Positions 33,992-42,806 of a stretch of 64,000 nucleotides of DNA are shown here, piece by piece. Position 1 is the stretch's first letter; each line of letters opens with the position of its first letter. Source of the DNA: Clostridium_F caseinilyticum (GTDB lineage: Bacteria; Bacillota; Clostridia; Clostridiales; Clostridiaceae); the NCBI RefSeq assembly GCF_046127645.1, contig NZ_CP175919.1. One strand, 5' to 3'. Under the pieces are notes generated by a model. The model searched no databases. It was not told where the DNA came from and was given only the letters and a program-made list of their open reading frames with translations. Position numbers and translations under genes: made by a program.

Positions 33992-36637
33992 TTATTTTAA
34001 TGATTCTAAACTTTCAAGTACAGATTTAAGCATCGCTCTATATTTTTCACCTTTTTCTCTTTCTTCATTAACTACAGATTCTGGCGCTTTAGATACAAAT
34101 TTTTCATTAGATAATTTCTTTTCTACTCTATCTATTTCTTTTTCTAATTTTTCTTTTTCCTTATTCAATCTTTCCATTTCTTTTTCTATATCTACTAATT
34201 CTAATAATGGTATAAATATTTCTGCACCTCTTGTAACTACAGCTACATTTTTATCTGATGTTTCCTTATTTTCTAAGAAACTAACTTCTGAAGCTGAAGC
34301 TAACTTTTCAAAATAAACTTCTCCTTCTTTAAAGGATCTTTCCGCTTCATTTTCTGTTAAACAAATCATTAATTTAGCTTTTCTAGAAGGTGGAACGTTC
34401 ATTTCTGTTCTAACATTTCTTATAGATTTAATAGCTTCTATAATATATTCCATATCTTTTTCTGATTTTTCATCTTTTAAATTTTCATCATATTCTGGCC
34501 ATTTTGATATAACTATTGATTCATATTCTGTATATAAATGAGTATATATTTCTTCTGTTATAAATGGCATTATAGGATGTAATAATTGTAATGAAGTTTC
34601 TAATACTTTATGAAGTACATTGAACGCTATTCCTTTTGATTGTTCATCTTCTCCATATAATACTGGTTTTACAAGTTCTATATACCAATCACAGAATTCT
34701 CCCCATATAAAGTCATAGACCTTTTGAGAAGCTATTCCAAGCTCAAATTTTTCTATATTTTCTGTAACCTCTCTAACCACTGTGTTTAATCTTGATAATA
34801 TCCATTTATCAGCTATAGTATAATTTTTATTATCTTTATATTTATCCATTAAATCTTTATCTAAGTTCATAAGAACAAATCTAGATGCATTCCATATTTT
34901 ATTAGCAAAGTTTCTTGCAGATTCTACTCTTTCAGGATAATATCTTATGTCATTTCCTGGAGCATTTCCTGTTACTAATGTAAATCTTAAAGCATCTGCA
35001 CCATATTCATCTATTACTTCTATTGGATCTACACCGTTTCCTAAAGACTTAGACATTTTTCTTCCTTCTGAATCTCTAACTATACCATGGATTAATACTG
35101 TATCAAATGGAATATCATCCATACAATAAAGTCCTGAGAATACCATTCTAGCTACCCAGAAGAATATAATATCATATCCTGTTACTAATGTATTGTTAGG
35201 ATAAAAATATTTTAAATCTGGTGTTTTATCTGGCCAACCTAGAGTTGAGAAAGGCCATAGAGCTGAACTAAACCAAGTATCTAAAACATCATTATCTTGT
35301 TGTAATTTTTCGCTATTACATTTTGGACATTTTGTTGGTTCTTCAGTAGCTACTATAACTTCACCGCAATCTTTACAATACCAAACAGGAATTCTATGTC
35401 CCCACCATAATTGTCTTGATATGCACCAATCCTGAATATTCTCCATCCAGTTGAAATAAGTTTTCTCAAATCTTTCTGGTACAAACTTAACATTTTTATT
35501 TTTTACTACTTCTATAGCTGGTTTTGCAAGTTCATCCATTTTTACGAACCATTGTTTTGAAATTATAGGTTCTATTACTGTATTACATCTATCATGACAG
35601 CTTACATTATGATTATGCTCTTTTATTTTTACTAAGAAACCTTCATTTTTTAAATCTTCTACTATAGCTTTTCTAGCTTCATATCTATCCATTTCATGAT
35701 ATCTAGTTTCTTCATAATTAATTCTTCCATCATCAAACATTACATTAATTTCTGGCAAGTTATGTCTTTTACCTACTTGATAATCATTAGGATCATGAGC
35801 TGGAGTTATTTTAACTGCTCCTGTACCAAATTCCATATCTACATAATCATCAGCAACTATAGGTATTTCTCTATTAACTAATGGTAACATAAGAGTTTTT
35901 CCTACTAAGTGAGCATATCTTTCATCCTTTGGATTAACAGCTACTGCTGTATCTCCAAGCATTGTTTCTGGTCTTGTAGTAGCTATTTCTAAATATTCAT
36001 CACTACCTACTACTGGATATTTTATATGCCAAAAATGTCCTTCATGTTCACTATATTCTATTTCTGCATCAGACAATGCTGTTTTACATTTTGGACACCA
36101 GTTTGTTATTCTGTTACCTTGATAAATTAAACCTTCATTATATAATTTTACAAAAAAGTGTTTTACTGCTTTATCTAATTGTTCATCCATAGTAAATCTT
36201 TCTCTTGTAAAATCTAAAGAACAACCTAATTTTTTAACTTGATTTCTTATTTTACCTCTATATTCATCTGTCCATTCCCATACTTTTTCAAGAAAGGCTT
36301 CTCTTCCTATTTCCTTTTTTACTATACCTTCTTTTAACAATTCATTTTCAACTTTAACTTCTGTAGCAATACTAGCATGATCTTGACCTGGTAACCATAA
36401 AGTACTGTAGCCTTGCATTCTTTTTGTTCTCATTAATATATCTTGAAGTGTATCATCTAACGCATGACCTAAATGAAGCTTTCCTGTTATATTAGGTGGT
36501 GGTAATACTATAGTATATGGCTTCTTATCTTCATCTACCTCTGGTGTAAAATATGATTTTTGTTCCCAATTTTTATAAAGTCTTTCTTCAAACTCTTTAG
36601 GATCATAAGTTTTTGCCATTTCTCTTGTTTCTGACAT
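33992..36637 (-). CDS. valS: Valine--tRNA ligase
   Basis: An 881-residue class I synthetase. The HIGH motif appears as PPPNITGKLHLGHAL (about 46-60), the CP1 editing domain spans about 190-390, KMSKS as GRKMSKSLGNG (about 527-537), then the anticodon domain and the C-terminal ValRS coiled coil (about 815-881, KEMERLNKEKEKLEKEIDRVEKKLS). A zinc-type CxxC pair (CPKCKT; CKDCG/CPKC) is visible. GAGGAGG precedes the ATG. Cotranscribed with the GNAT gene 20 bp upstream, under the valine T-box. Confidence 0.97.
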   Translation of the reverse strand: MSETREMAKTYDPKEFEERLYKNWEQKSYFTPEVDEDKKPYTIVLPPPNITGKLHLGHALDDTLQDILMRTKRMQGYSTLWLPGQDHASIATEVKVENELLKEGIVKKEIGREAFLEKVWEWTDEYRGKIRNQVKKLGCSLDFTRERFTMDEQLDKAVKHFFVKLYNEGLIYQGNRITNWCPKCKTALSDAEIEYSEHEGHFWHIKYPVVGSDEYLEIATTRPETMLGDTAVAVNPKDERYAHLVGKTLMLPLVNREIPIVADDYVDMEFGTGAVKITPAHDPNDYQVGKRHNLPEINVMFDDGRINYEETRYHEMDRYEARKAIVEDLKNEGFLVKIKEHNHNVSCHDRCNTVIEPIISKQWFVKMDELAKPAIEVVKNKNVKFVPERFEKTYFNWMENIQDWCISRQLWWGHRIPVWYCKDCGEVIVATEEPTKCPKCNSEKLQQDNDVLDTWFSSALWPFSTLGWPDKTPDLKYFYPNNTLVTGYDIIFFWVARMVFSGLYCMDDIPFDTVLIHGIVRDSEGRKMSKSLGNGVDPIEVIDEYGADALRFTLVTGNAPGNDIRYYPERVESARNFANKIWNASRFVLMNLDKDLMDKYKDNKNYTIADKWILSRLNTVVREVTENIEKFELGIASQKVYDFIWGEFCDWYIELVKPVLYGEDEQSKGIAFNVLHKVLETSLQLLHPIMPFITEEIYTHLYTEYESIVISKWPEYDENLKDEKSEKDMEYIIEAIKSIRNVRTEMNVPPSRKAKLMICLTENEAERSFKEGEVYFEKLASASEVSFLENKETSDKNVAVVTRGAEIFIPLLELVDIEKEMERLNKEKEKLEKEIDRVEKKLSNEKFVSKAPESVVNEEREKGEKYRAMLKSVLESLESLK

Positions 36638-36657
36638 TTAAATTCCTCCTCTTATAG

Positions 36658-37164
36658 TTATATATTTTTATATCTTGCCATTATATATTCATCAGCATAT
36701 CTACCATTTTTAATAGCAGCATACTTTTTTGTCCCTTCAATTTTAAATCCAAATTTCTCATATAGCTTTATAGCTTTTTCATTATCAGTAAATACTCCTA
36801 ATTCTATTCTAACTAACATAAGCCAGTTATCTGCTAAATCAAGAATTTCACTCATAAGCTTTTTTCCTATACCAGTTCCTTGGTAAGCTTTATGAACCAT
36901 CATCCCTAGTGCTGCCGCATGTTTTGTTCTAGGATTACTATTTATATTTAAACCTATAACTCCAACGACCTTATTTTTATCCTCTTCTTTTATTTCTGCC
37001 ACAAGTAGATGGTCATTATTGTCTAAACTTTGTATAAAGCCCTTAGACTCTTCAAGTCTTTCACTAATTCTGCCTAAAATATTTTCTCGTACTCCAGCCA
37101 TGCATCTTATTTCATTTATATCTTTATAATCCTCAGGACTTACAGATCTAATAATCATAGTCAT
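36658..37164 (-). CDS. GNAT-family N-acetyltransferase
   Basis: A 168-residue acetyl-CoA-dependent transferase with the GNAT core (about 3-165): the pyrophosphate-binding segment AYQGTGIGKKLMSEIL (about 93-108) has the Q/RxxGxG/A signature, followed by ELGVFTDNEKAIKLYEKFGFKIEGTKKYA (about 120-149). The substrate may be a protein terminus, an amino acid or a drug; nothing in the sequence decides. AGGAGG precedes the ATG. It lies between the valine T-box and valS, so it is induced by valine shortage along with the synthetase. Confidence 0.85.
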   Translation of the reverse strand: MTMIIRSVSPEDYKDINEIRCMAGVRENILGRISERLEESKGFIQSLDNNDHLLVAEIKEEDKNKVVGVIGLNINSNPRTKHAAALGMMVHKAYQGTGIGKKLMSEILDLADNWLMLVRIELGVFTDNEKAIKLYEKFGFKIEGTKKYAAIKNGRYADEYIMARYKNI

Positions 37165-37205
37165 ATGCTTACCTCCTTTTTATATTTTTACAACATTAAA
37201 TAAAA

Positions 37206-37462
37206 ATAAAAAGAGGCCTTTCATCCATAAAAGGACGAAAAACCTCGCGTTACCACCTTTTTTCCTGCAAAACTACAGGCTCTTATATATTTAACGAATA
37301 AGAAATCCGTCTCTACTTACTAAACTCAGTAGAGAAGCTCCAAAGCTACCTTCAAGATAAATTATATATAGAAAACTTTTCAGCCTCTGAGTTTTCCTCT
37401 CTTTATACTTTTTTATCTCTACTCCTCTTTTTCAAAGCTTTATTTTATAATTTGATTATATT
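37206..37462 (-). promoter_or_regulatory. T-box leader, valine type, controlling GNAT-valS (copy 1)
   Basis: Minus strand: T-box core GGTGGTAACGCGAGG (about 37246-37258), terminator stem with AAAGGCCTCTTTTT ending near 37206, and Stem I spanning GAGTAGAGA to TCTCTACT. At the specifier position the pattern is GAA-G-GTA-G, so GTA (Val). This is the functional copy directly upstream of GNAT-valS. A diverged second copy lies at 41669-41922. Confidence 0.92.
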
Positions 37463-37469
37463 ATTAATC

Positions 37470-37499
37470 ATTATATAACTGTTATCAATATAATGTCAA
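37470..37499 (-). promoter_or_regulatory. Promoter of T-box copy 1
   Basis: Minus strand TTGACA (37494-37499), 18 bp, TATAAT (37470-37475). Both hexamers are consensus. The -35 overlaps the region just after the 93-residue membrane-protein gene. Confidence 0.8.
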
Positions 37500-37508
37500 T
37501 AACCTAAT

Positions 37509-37790
37509 TTACCAATCTTTATATTTTCTATAATAAGAAACACATAAATATATAAGCAAAGATCCAGATAAAATATTGTATGCTGTCATATGAATAAATG
37601 CTCTAATATTATTTTCAAATAAAGTTGAAGCGAAATCAATTAATAAACCTACGCTGCATAGAATTACACCTAGCTTTTTCATTGATCTATTTGATAAATC
37701 TTTTATAAATCTTTTATTTTTTGTTATAATGCAATACAATATAATTGCAACTATTGCTGGATAAATCCGATTAATAATAAATGATAGCAT
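37509..37790 (-). CDS. Small membrane protein, duplicated (copy 1)
   Basis: A 93-residue protein with three predicted membrane helices (about 2-20, 40-60, 67-87) separated by a basic loop (KNKRFIKDLSNRSMKK). It begins MLSFIINRIYP. I do not recognise the family. Apart from residues 2-3, it is identical to the protein at 41968-42249. It lies 15 bp after the ABC ATPase gene, possibly cotranscribed with it, and directly before T-box copy 1. A role next to the transporter is not implied, because the same gene precedes the other T-box copy. Confidence 0.7.
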   Translation of the reverse strand: MLSFIINRIYPAIVAIILYCIITKNKRFIKDLSNRSMKKLGVILCSVGLLIDFASTLFENNIRAFIHMTAYNILSGSLLIYLCVSYYRKYKDW

Positions 37791-37805
37791 AATTATTCCT
37801 TTATT

Positions 37806-38561
37806 TTATAATTTTTTTGTCATTCTAATAATATCGTTATAAAACTCTTGCTTTTTATGCTCTTTATTAATATGGCCTATAATATTTCCATCCTTTAAGA
37901 ATATTACTTTTTTACAATAACTAGCAATTTGAGCATCATGGGTTACAAGTATTATTGTCTTCTTCATATCTTTATTAATATTCATCAAACTATCTATTAC
38001 AATCTGTGCAGATTTAGAATCTAAATTACCTGTTGGCTCATCTGCCAATATTAAATCTGGTTCATTAATCAACGCTCTACATATGGCTACCCGCTGTTTT
38101 TCTCCCCCAGATAATTCGTAAGTATTTTTATTTAGCAAATGACTAATTTCAAAATGCTTGGCCAGTTCTTCCGTTGCACTTAATATTTTGTTTGTCTCTT
38201 CTCCCTCCAGAATCATTGGAAGCATAATATTTTCTTTTACGGTAAGACTATCCATCAAATAAAAATCTTGAAACACAAAACCAATTTCTTTCCTTCGAAT
38301 ATCTGCAACTTCATCTTTATTAAGCTGCCTTGCACTCCTCCCCTTGAAAATAATCTCACCAGATGTAGGTTTATCAATAAATCCAAGTAGTTTCATTAAG
38401 GTTGTCTTGCCACAACCGGACTTCCCCATAATCGCAATAAAATCTCCTTCTTCAACAATCAAATCTAGTCCTTTTATTACCTTTACCTCGGTATCCTCAT
38501 TCAGATTACTTCCATTTAATTTATAATTACGAACCAAATTGTTTGTTTCTATTACTGCCAT
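37806..38561 (-). CDS. ABC transporter ATP-binding protein, BceA/LolD-like
   Basis: A 251-residue ATPase of the MacB/LolD/BceA class. Walker A GKSGCGKTTLMKLLGFIDKPTSGEI (from about 45), Q-loop IGFVFQDFYLMDSLTVKENIMLPMI (about 93-117), signature LSGGEKQRVAICRAL (about 151-165), Walker B LILADEPTGNLDSKS. The LTVKENIMLP segment is typical of antimicrobial-peptide resistance ATPases such as BceA. Start at 38561 (ATG GCA), with GGAGG seven bases upstream. The permease stop lies 2 bp before it, so translation is coupled. Visually less AT-rich than its surroundings. Confidence 0.88.
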   Translation of the reverse strand: MAVIETNNLVRNYKLNGSNLNEDTEVKVIKGLDLIVEEGDFIAIMGKSGCGKTTLMKLLGFIDKPTSGEIIFKGRSARQLNKDEVADIRRKEIGFVFQDFYLMDSLTVKENIMLPMILEGEETNKILSATEELAKHFEISHLLNKNTYELSGGEKQRVAICRALINEPDLILADEPTGNLDSKSAQIVIDSLMNINKDMKKTIILVTHDAQIASYCKKVIFLKDGNIIGHINKEHKKQEFYNDIIRMTKKL

Positions 38562-38563
38562 AA

Positions 38564-41059
38564 TCATTCCTCCCTATTTCCAAGACAAATCATAACTCTA
38601 CTTATTATAAATGCTACAATTAAATTTATAATAGTATAAACTCCTATAATCCATATTTCATATTGCCAAAATTCCTGTTGTTCTATCTTTGTGAAATAGC
38701 GAACCTTTAAAGTAATAAAAATATATAAAATGCTCGCTACTATTGCCAATACCAATGGCATAATTGTCATAACATTATTTTCAAATGCCAAAACTTTTCT
38801 ATCCAATCTTTCTCTCATACCTAAATATTTAAACTGCTTCATTCTAGATCGTGTGTCTGGCAACTCTGAAACCATCTTCACAATGAAAACATATAATATG
38901 CTAATCAACAACAATATCATTACAAATAGATATTCCAACAATTTTAACATATGAGCTAGCAAGGTGTCGTTTTGTAAAATTTTTTTCTCATATACAGGCT
39001 GAATGAGTGAATCATATTCACTATATTGTATATGATCTTTTGCATAATCTGAAAATTTCACAGCTGCTTCTTCCTTTTTGTCTTTGTTTATATTAAACAA
39101 TGCCAATATACTCGGCCCATCACCAGTAGAATATATTGATTTAAAATATTCATCAGAAAAAATAATGATATTCTCCTGCATTCCTCCTACTAGGTTTCCA
39201 ACAATAATTCTACGTTCTTGTCCTATAACCTTATAATCTGAATCAAAAACTTCATCTCTATTTTCAGGAAAATAAGGTGCTGGCATTCCAAATCTCATTC
39301 TCGGGCTATCACTTAATACTGAAAAATCTAGCAAATGCGCCTTTTCTGATTTATCCTGTTGAAAGGAAATATAAATTTCTTTATTTTTGAGTCCTAATTT
39401 TCTCCCAGTCAATTGATTGTAACTACTCTCTGAAATACCTATGTTCTGTCCCTGAAAACTTATATTCATTGTACTTCCACTATTTTCTTCACTTGCACTG
39501 GGAACTGTGACTCGTACCATAGGAAGTATTAGTCTCTTCTCAGAAAGCTTTTTCTGAAACTCTTTAAAAGTTTCTTGATCCTCTTTTTCTCCTAAACACA
39601 CATAATCATAAGGAAACAATGCCTGTACTCTATCAAGAGGAATCATTCCTGATATCCGCATAGAAAAATGCCCTATTAATAAAAAATGAAGAATGTATAT
39701 CATAAAAAAATTACTTCTATGTGTCTTAAATCTACTATAAAACTGCTGTAAAAATGGAAGTCTTTTGTAATATCCATTTCCCTTCTTTCTATAACTTTTT
39801 AAAATCCATGCTCCTCCTGCACTAATGATCATATAGCATCCAACCAGAAACATAATAATAAGATAAATAGACTCTGTCCATACACGCTTAGAAAATGCAT
39901 ATTTAGAAAACAACATCAATATTATTCCTATAACACATTTAATTCCTAACCATCTATTTGGCATCTTCTCTTTTGATACAGGTATCTGCCTCGAAGATCC
40001 CAATTCCATTTCAACATAAATTTCGTGATTTATAATAGTTGAAGCTAAAAATAATAAAATAATATAAAAACAGGCTGTGAAATAAGTTCTAATACTAGGA
40101 AGTCCTATTGAAATAAACATTGGATATATAGAATGTATAATGCTCTGGAATCCAATTGTCAAAAGACTACCAATGAAAATTCCAATCAATAATCCTACTG
40201 CTAAACTTCCTGCATACTCAGTTGCAATAAAAAATCGTAAAACCCTATCTCGCATTCCTAAAGTAATCATTAAATTATAATCTTTGATTCTACTTTTTAC
40301 ATATATTTTTAAAGAAAGTGCTAATATGAAAATAGATACAATCCCGATCAAAATAATTGCATCCCATAATAAGACTGATAATTCATCTCCTACTACTGGC
40401 ACATTCCCTTTTTGCAAATCAAAAAACATCTCATAAACTGCAATAGTAGTAAATAAAAATGCACTGGAAATAATAGCTCCTGTAACTAACAGTATAGAAT
40501 TTCTCATGTTACTTTTATAAATTTTCCAAAGAATCTTTTTAAGATATGGATTCTTTTTAATACGTTTCATATATTGGGAATTGTCCATTTGCTTTTCCTT
40601 TTCTTCTACTCTTTCATTTTGCTCTTCTATTTTTCGCTGTTTCTCCTTTTGCTGAAAATCCTGAAATGATTCATACACTCTAGGTGACACATATGCAATC
40701 ATAATAAAAAGCATTCGAAGCCATACCCATATAGTAAATGCACTATTTTCCTCCGGTTTACACAATATAATACAAGCCATCCCTATTATTGTAGTTAGTA
40801 AACTTAAGTATAGAATAACTCCCTCATACCTATCAGTATTATTTCTTATAAGCAGAATCATATGTATTAAATACTGTATTGGTGTAACAAGCAATAAAAT
40901 TGCTGGAATTTGAGCTGGTATCACAGGATTCATCATTTTAACATTTCCCACCAACACTTGGAATATGGTATAACTTTGTCCCTCATTTGTGATAACGGGT
41001 AAGCAAGAAATTAGTATAATAGAAATGGTAAATAATATTTGCATCTTTGGCTTTTTCAT
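38564..41059 (-). CDS. FtsX-type ABC permease, BceB-like with N-terminal four-helix extension
   Basis: An integral membrane protein of about 831 residues. After an N-terminal block (about 1-165) with four hydrophobic helices and a charged coiled-coil linker (QKEKQRKIEEQNERVEEKEKQ), the BceB-like part begins near residue 170: helix, FtsX domain (about 220-360), several further helices, a large extracytoplasmic domain (about 460-715), and a last set of helices (about 715-830). BceB proteins are usually about 620-670 residues, so the N-terminal block is extra. The role is inferred as sensing or removing peptide antibiotics. No BceRS-type two-component system is adjacent. Start at 41059, nine bases after GGGGG. 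Confidence 0.8.
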   Translation of the reverse strand: MKKPKMQILFTISIILISCLPVITNEGQSYTIFQVLVGNVKMMNPVIPAQIPAILLLVTPIQYLIHMILLIRNNTDRYEGVILYLSLLTTIIGMACIILCKPEENSAFTIWVWLRMLFIMIAYVSPRVYESFQDFQQKEKQRKIEEQNERVEEKEKQMDNSQYMKRIKKNPYLKKILWKIYKSNMRNSILLVTGAIISSAFLFTTIAVYEMFFDLQKGNVPVVGDELSVLLWDAIILIGIVSIFILALSLKIYVKSRIKDYNLMITLGMRDRVLRFFIATEYAGSLAVGLLIGIFIGSLLTIGFQSIIHSIYPMFISIGLPSIRTYFTACFYIILLFLASTIINHEIYVEMELGSSRQIPVSKEKMPNRWLGIKCVIGIILMLFSKYAFSKRVWTESIYLIIMFLVGCYMIISAGGAWILKSYRKKGNGYYKRLPFLQQFYSRFKTHRSNFFMIYILHFLLIGHFSMRISGMIPLDRVQALFPYDYVCLGEKEDQETFKEFQKKLSEKRLILPMVRVTVPSASEENSGSTMNISFQGQNIGISESSYNQLTGRKLGLKNKEIYISFQQDKSEKAHLLDFSVLSDSPRMRFGMPAPYFPENRDEVFDSDYKVIGQERRIIVGNLVGGMQENIIIFSDEYFKSIYSTGDGPSILALFNINKDKKEEAAVKFSDYAKDHIQYSEYDSLIQPVYEKKILQNDTLLAHMLKLLEYLFVMILLLISILYVFIVKMVSELPDTRSRMKQFKYLGMRERLDRKVLAFENNVMTIMPLVLAIVASILYIFITLKVRYFTKIEQQEFWQYEIWIIGVYTIINLIVAFIISRVMICLGNREE

Positions 41060-41080
41060 AATATTCATCCCCCAAAACAT

Positions 41081-41668
41081 TATAAAATTCTATTCTCTAT
41101 TATTTTTTATCTATAAAACTTTTCTAAACACTCTTTTAGAATATTCACATATTTCCTCTAATAATCAAATATGACACATTGTACATTATTTTGAAGATAC
41201 CATTATTTTTATATTTTATCAAGTAATTCCATAAAAATATTCATAAGGTTCTGATGTCTAAATCTCAACACTAATAAACTTTTCACCTTTTTCACATTTT
41301 CCAGAATGATATAAAAATCGTACCGATTTTTATCTAAAATTCCAGCCCAACGGCTATCCAAAATTCCGGATAAGTCTGGCAAGCACTTGTTATGTCATGA
41401 CACAACCTCTTTTTTGATTCTTTCCAAGAAAAACCTGGGATGTCTGCCCCTTATTATTCAAATTTGATAATATTTATTTTGTAAAGCATTCTACTTTTAA
41501 AGTAAAATGTGGGCAACACAAAAGTGACAGTTAATCATAGACTAACTGTCACTACGCATATAATAGTTTCACCACCAAATCATTACCTTTCAGAAAGTCG
41601 AAAGAAATCTATGCTGAAATCTGGTAAATATGATTCTTATCTTTATAAAACTAAATTATAATAAAATT
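41081..41668. other. Leader/junction region upstream of the FtsX permease
   Basis: A 590-bp gap, visibly less AT-rich than the neighbourhood. It holds two stems readable on the minus strand: AGTGACAGTTA/TAACTGTCACT (41523-41553) and AAAAATCG-TAC-CGATTTTT (about 41316-41334, followed by T residues), the latter a possible attenuator or terminator. A minus-strand frame of about 60 codons (roughly 41390-41206, containing RFRHQNLMNIFMELLDKI) has no start or ribosome site and may be a gene remnant. This is foreign DNA brought in with the transporter. Confidence 0.4.
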
Positions 41669-41922
41669 GAAAAGAGGCCTTTCACCCATAAAAGGACGAA
41701 AGACCTCGCGTTACCACCTTTTTTTCCTGCAAAATTACAGGCTCTTATATATTTACCGTCTTTACTTACTAAACTCAGTAAAGAAGCTCCAAAGCTACCT
41801 TCAAGATAAATTATATATAGAAAACTTTTCAGCCTTTGAGTTTCCCTCTCTTTATACTTTTTTATCTCTACTCCTCTTTTTTAAATCTTTATTTTATAAT
41901 TTAATTTCATTATTAATCCATT
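41669..41922 (-). promoter_or_regulatory. Orphan valine T-box (copy 2)
   Basis: It retains the T-box core GGTGGTAACGCGAGG, the terminator stem with CTCTTTT, the Stem I ends and the GAA-G-GTA-G specifier. Compared with copy 1 it lacks about 13 nt between Stem I and the antiterminator (where copy 1 has TTCTTATTCG, minus strand) and has compensated stem changes. No synthetase follows: the next gene downstream is the FtsX permease, about 610 nt away. Confidence 0.85.
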
Positions 41923-41928
41923 TTAATT

Positions 41929-41958
41929 ATTATATAATCATTACCCATATAATGTAAA
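41929..41958 (-). promoter_or_regulatory. Weakened promoter of T-box copy 2
   Basis: Minus strand TTTACA (41953-41958), 18 bp, TATAAT (41929-41934). It is homologous to the copy 1 promoter, but the -35 has changed from TTGACA to TTTACA. Confidence 0.65.
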
Positions 41959-41967
41959 TAACCTAAT

Positions 41968-42249
41968 TTACCAATCTTTATATTTTCTATAATAAGAAAC
42001 ACATAAATATATAAGCAAAGATCCAGATAAAATATTATATGCTGTCATATGAATAAATGCTCTAATATTATTTTCAAATAAAGTTGAAGCGAAATCAATT
42101 AATAAACCCACGCTGCATAGAATTACACCTAGCTTTTTCATTGATCTATTTGATAAATCTTTTATAAATCTTTTATTTTTTGTTATAATGCAATACAATA
42201 TAATTGCAACTATTGCTGGATAAATCCGATTAATAATAAATAATGGCAT
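41968..42249 (-). CDS. Small membrane protein, duplicated (copy 2)
   Basis: A 93-residue, three-helix protein beginning MPLFIINRIYP, otherwise identical in sequence to the product of 37509-37790. Near-identity at DNA level (only a few substitutions across 280 bp) shows that the duplication is recent or kept uniform by gene conversion. It probably represents the ancestral location, because the 105-residue gene precedes it without a break in style. Function unknown. Confidence 0.7.
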   Translation of the reverse strand: MPLFIINRIYPAIVAIILYCIITKNKRFIKDLSNRSMKKLGVILCSVGLLIDFASTLFENNIRAFIHMTAYNILSGSLLIYLCVSYYRKYKDW

Positions 42250-42337
42250 AATGATTCCTTTTTTAGTTTAATTCTCTGTTAATCTATAAAATATTCTATA
42301 GGATATATTTTAATACAAATAAAGTATAATTCTTATT

Positions 42338-42637
42338 TTAATTTGTTAACCTCTCAATCTCTTTATCTAGTTTGTCAAGTTCTTCATATAATTTGTCAAG
42401 TCTTTTTTCATAAAAATATGCACACCATGTATATGTCATATATATTAATGTTGGGATTGCTAGTAATGCAGTTACTAATAATTTTTCAGTTTTATTATCT
42501 ACTATTCTTACAACTAGCCACATACTCGGAGCAATACATATAAGTGTTGTTATTATTAAATTTATCAAAGACAACTTCTTTTGAAATTTAGAATGCTTTT
42601 TAATAAGTTCATTATTATCCGAATACATATTATTCAT
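42338..42637 (-). CDS. Small membrane protein, unknown
   Basis: About 99 residues with two hydrophobic helices (about 23-45 and 55-75) and a charged C-terminal coiled coil (KRLDKLYEELDKLDKEIERL). I do not recognise the family. The ATG at 42637 has GGAG ten bases upstream; a GTG at 42655 behind AGGGTG is an alternative start. Located between the bacteriocin immunity-like ATPase and the duplicated 93-codon gene. Confidence 0.55.
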   Translation of the reverse strand: MNNMYSDNNELIKKHSKFQKKLSLINLIITTLICIAPSMWLVVRIVDNKTEKLLVTALLAIPTLIYMTYTWCAYFYEKRLDKLYEELDKLDKEIERLTN

Positions 42638-42806
42638 AATTTCTTTTCTCCACACACTATCACCCTATTTGTTGTTTTCTTTATTTATTTTGAAAAATAT
42701 ATGCCATGTTAAGTATATTAAAAATACTGATATTAATGAAATATTTTATAATTATTTAACCCTAGTGATTAACATATAAAACAAAATAATTATTTATGCC
42801 AATCAA

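Larger units (their letters stand above)
37208..37800 (-). repeat. Direct repeat copy 1: 93-codon gene plus valine T-box
   Basis: About 590 bp that recur in the same orientation at 41670-42260. The coding part is nearly identical and the T-box part has diverged by several substitutions and a deletion. The two copies flank the FtsX-type ABC transporter. Homology begins at the T-box terminator and ends just before the ATG-proximal ribosome site of the 93-codon gene. Confidence 0.9.
41670..42260 (-). repeat. Direct repeat copy 2: 93-codon gene plus valine T-box
   Basis: Second copy of the segment at 37208-37800, same orientation. It lies at the upstream border of the transporter insertion. Confidence 0.9.

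Noticed and set aside
41206..41390. Roughly 60-codon minus-strand frame upstream of the FtsX permease
   Set aside because: No start codon with a ribosome site and no recognisable family; at most a remnant, so not listed as a gene.
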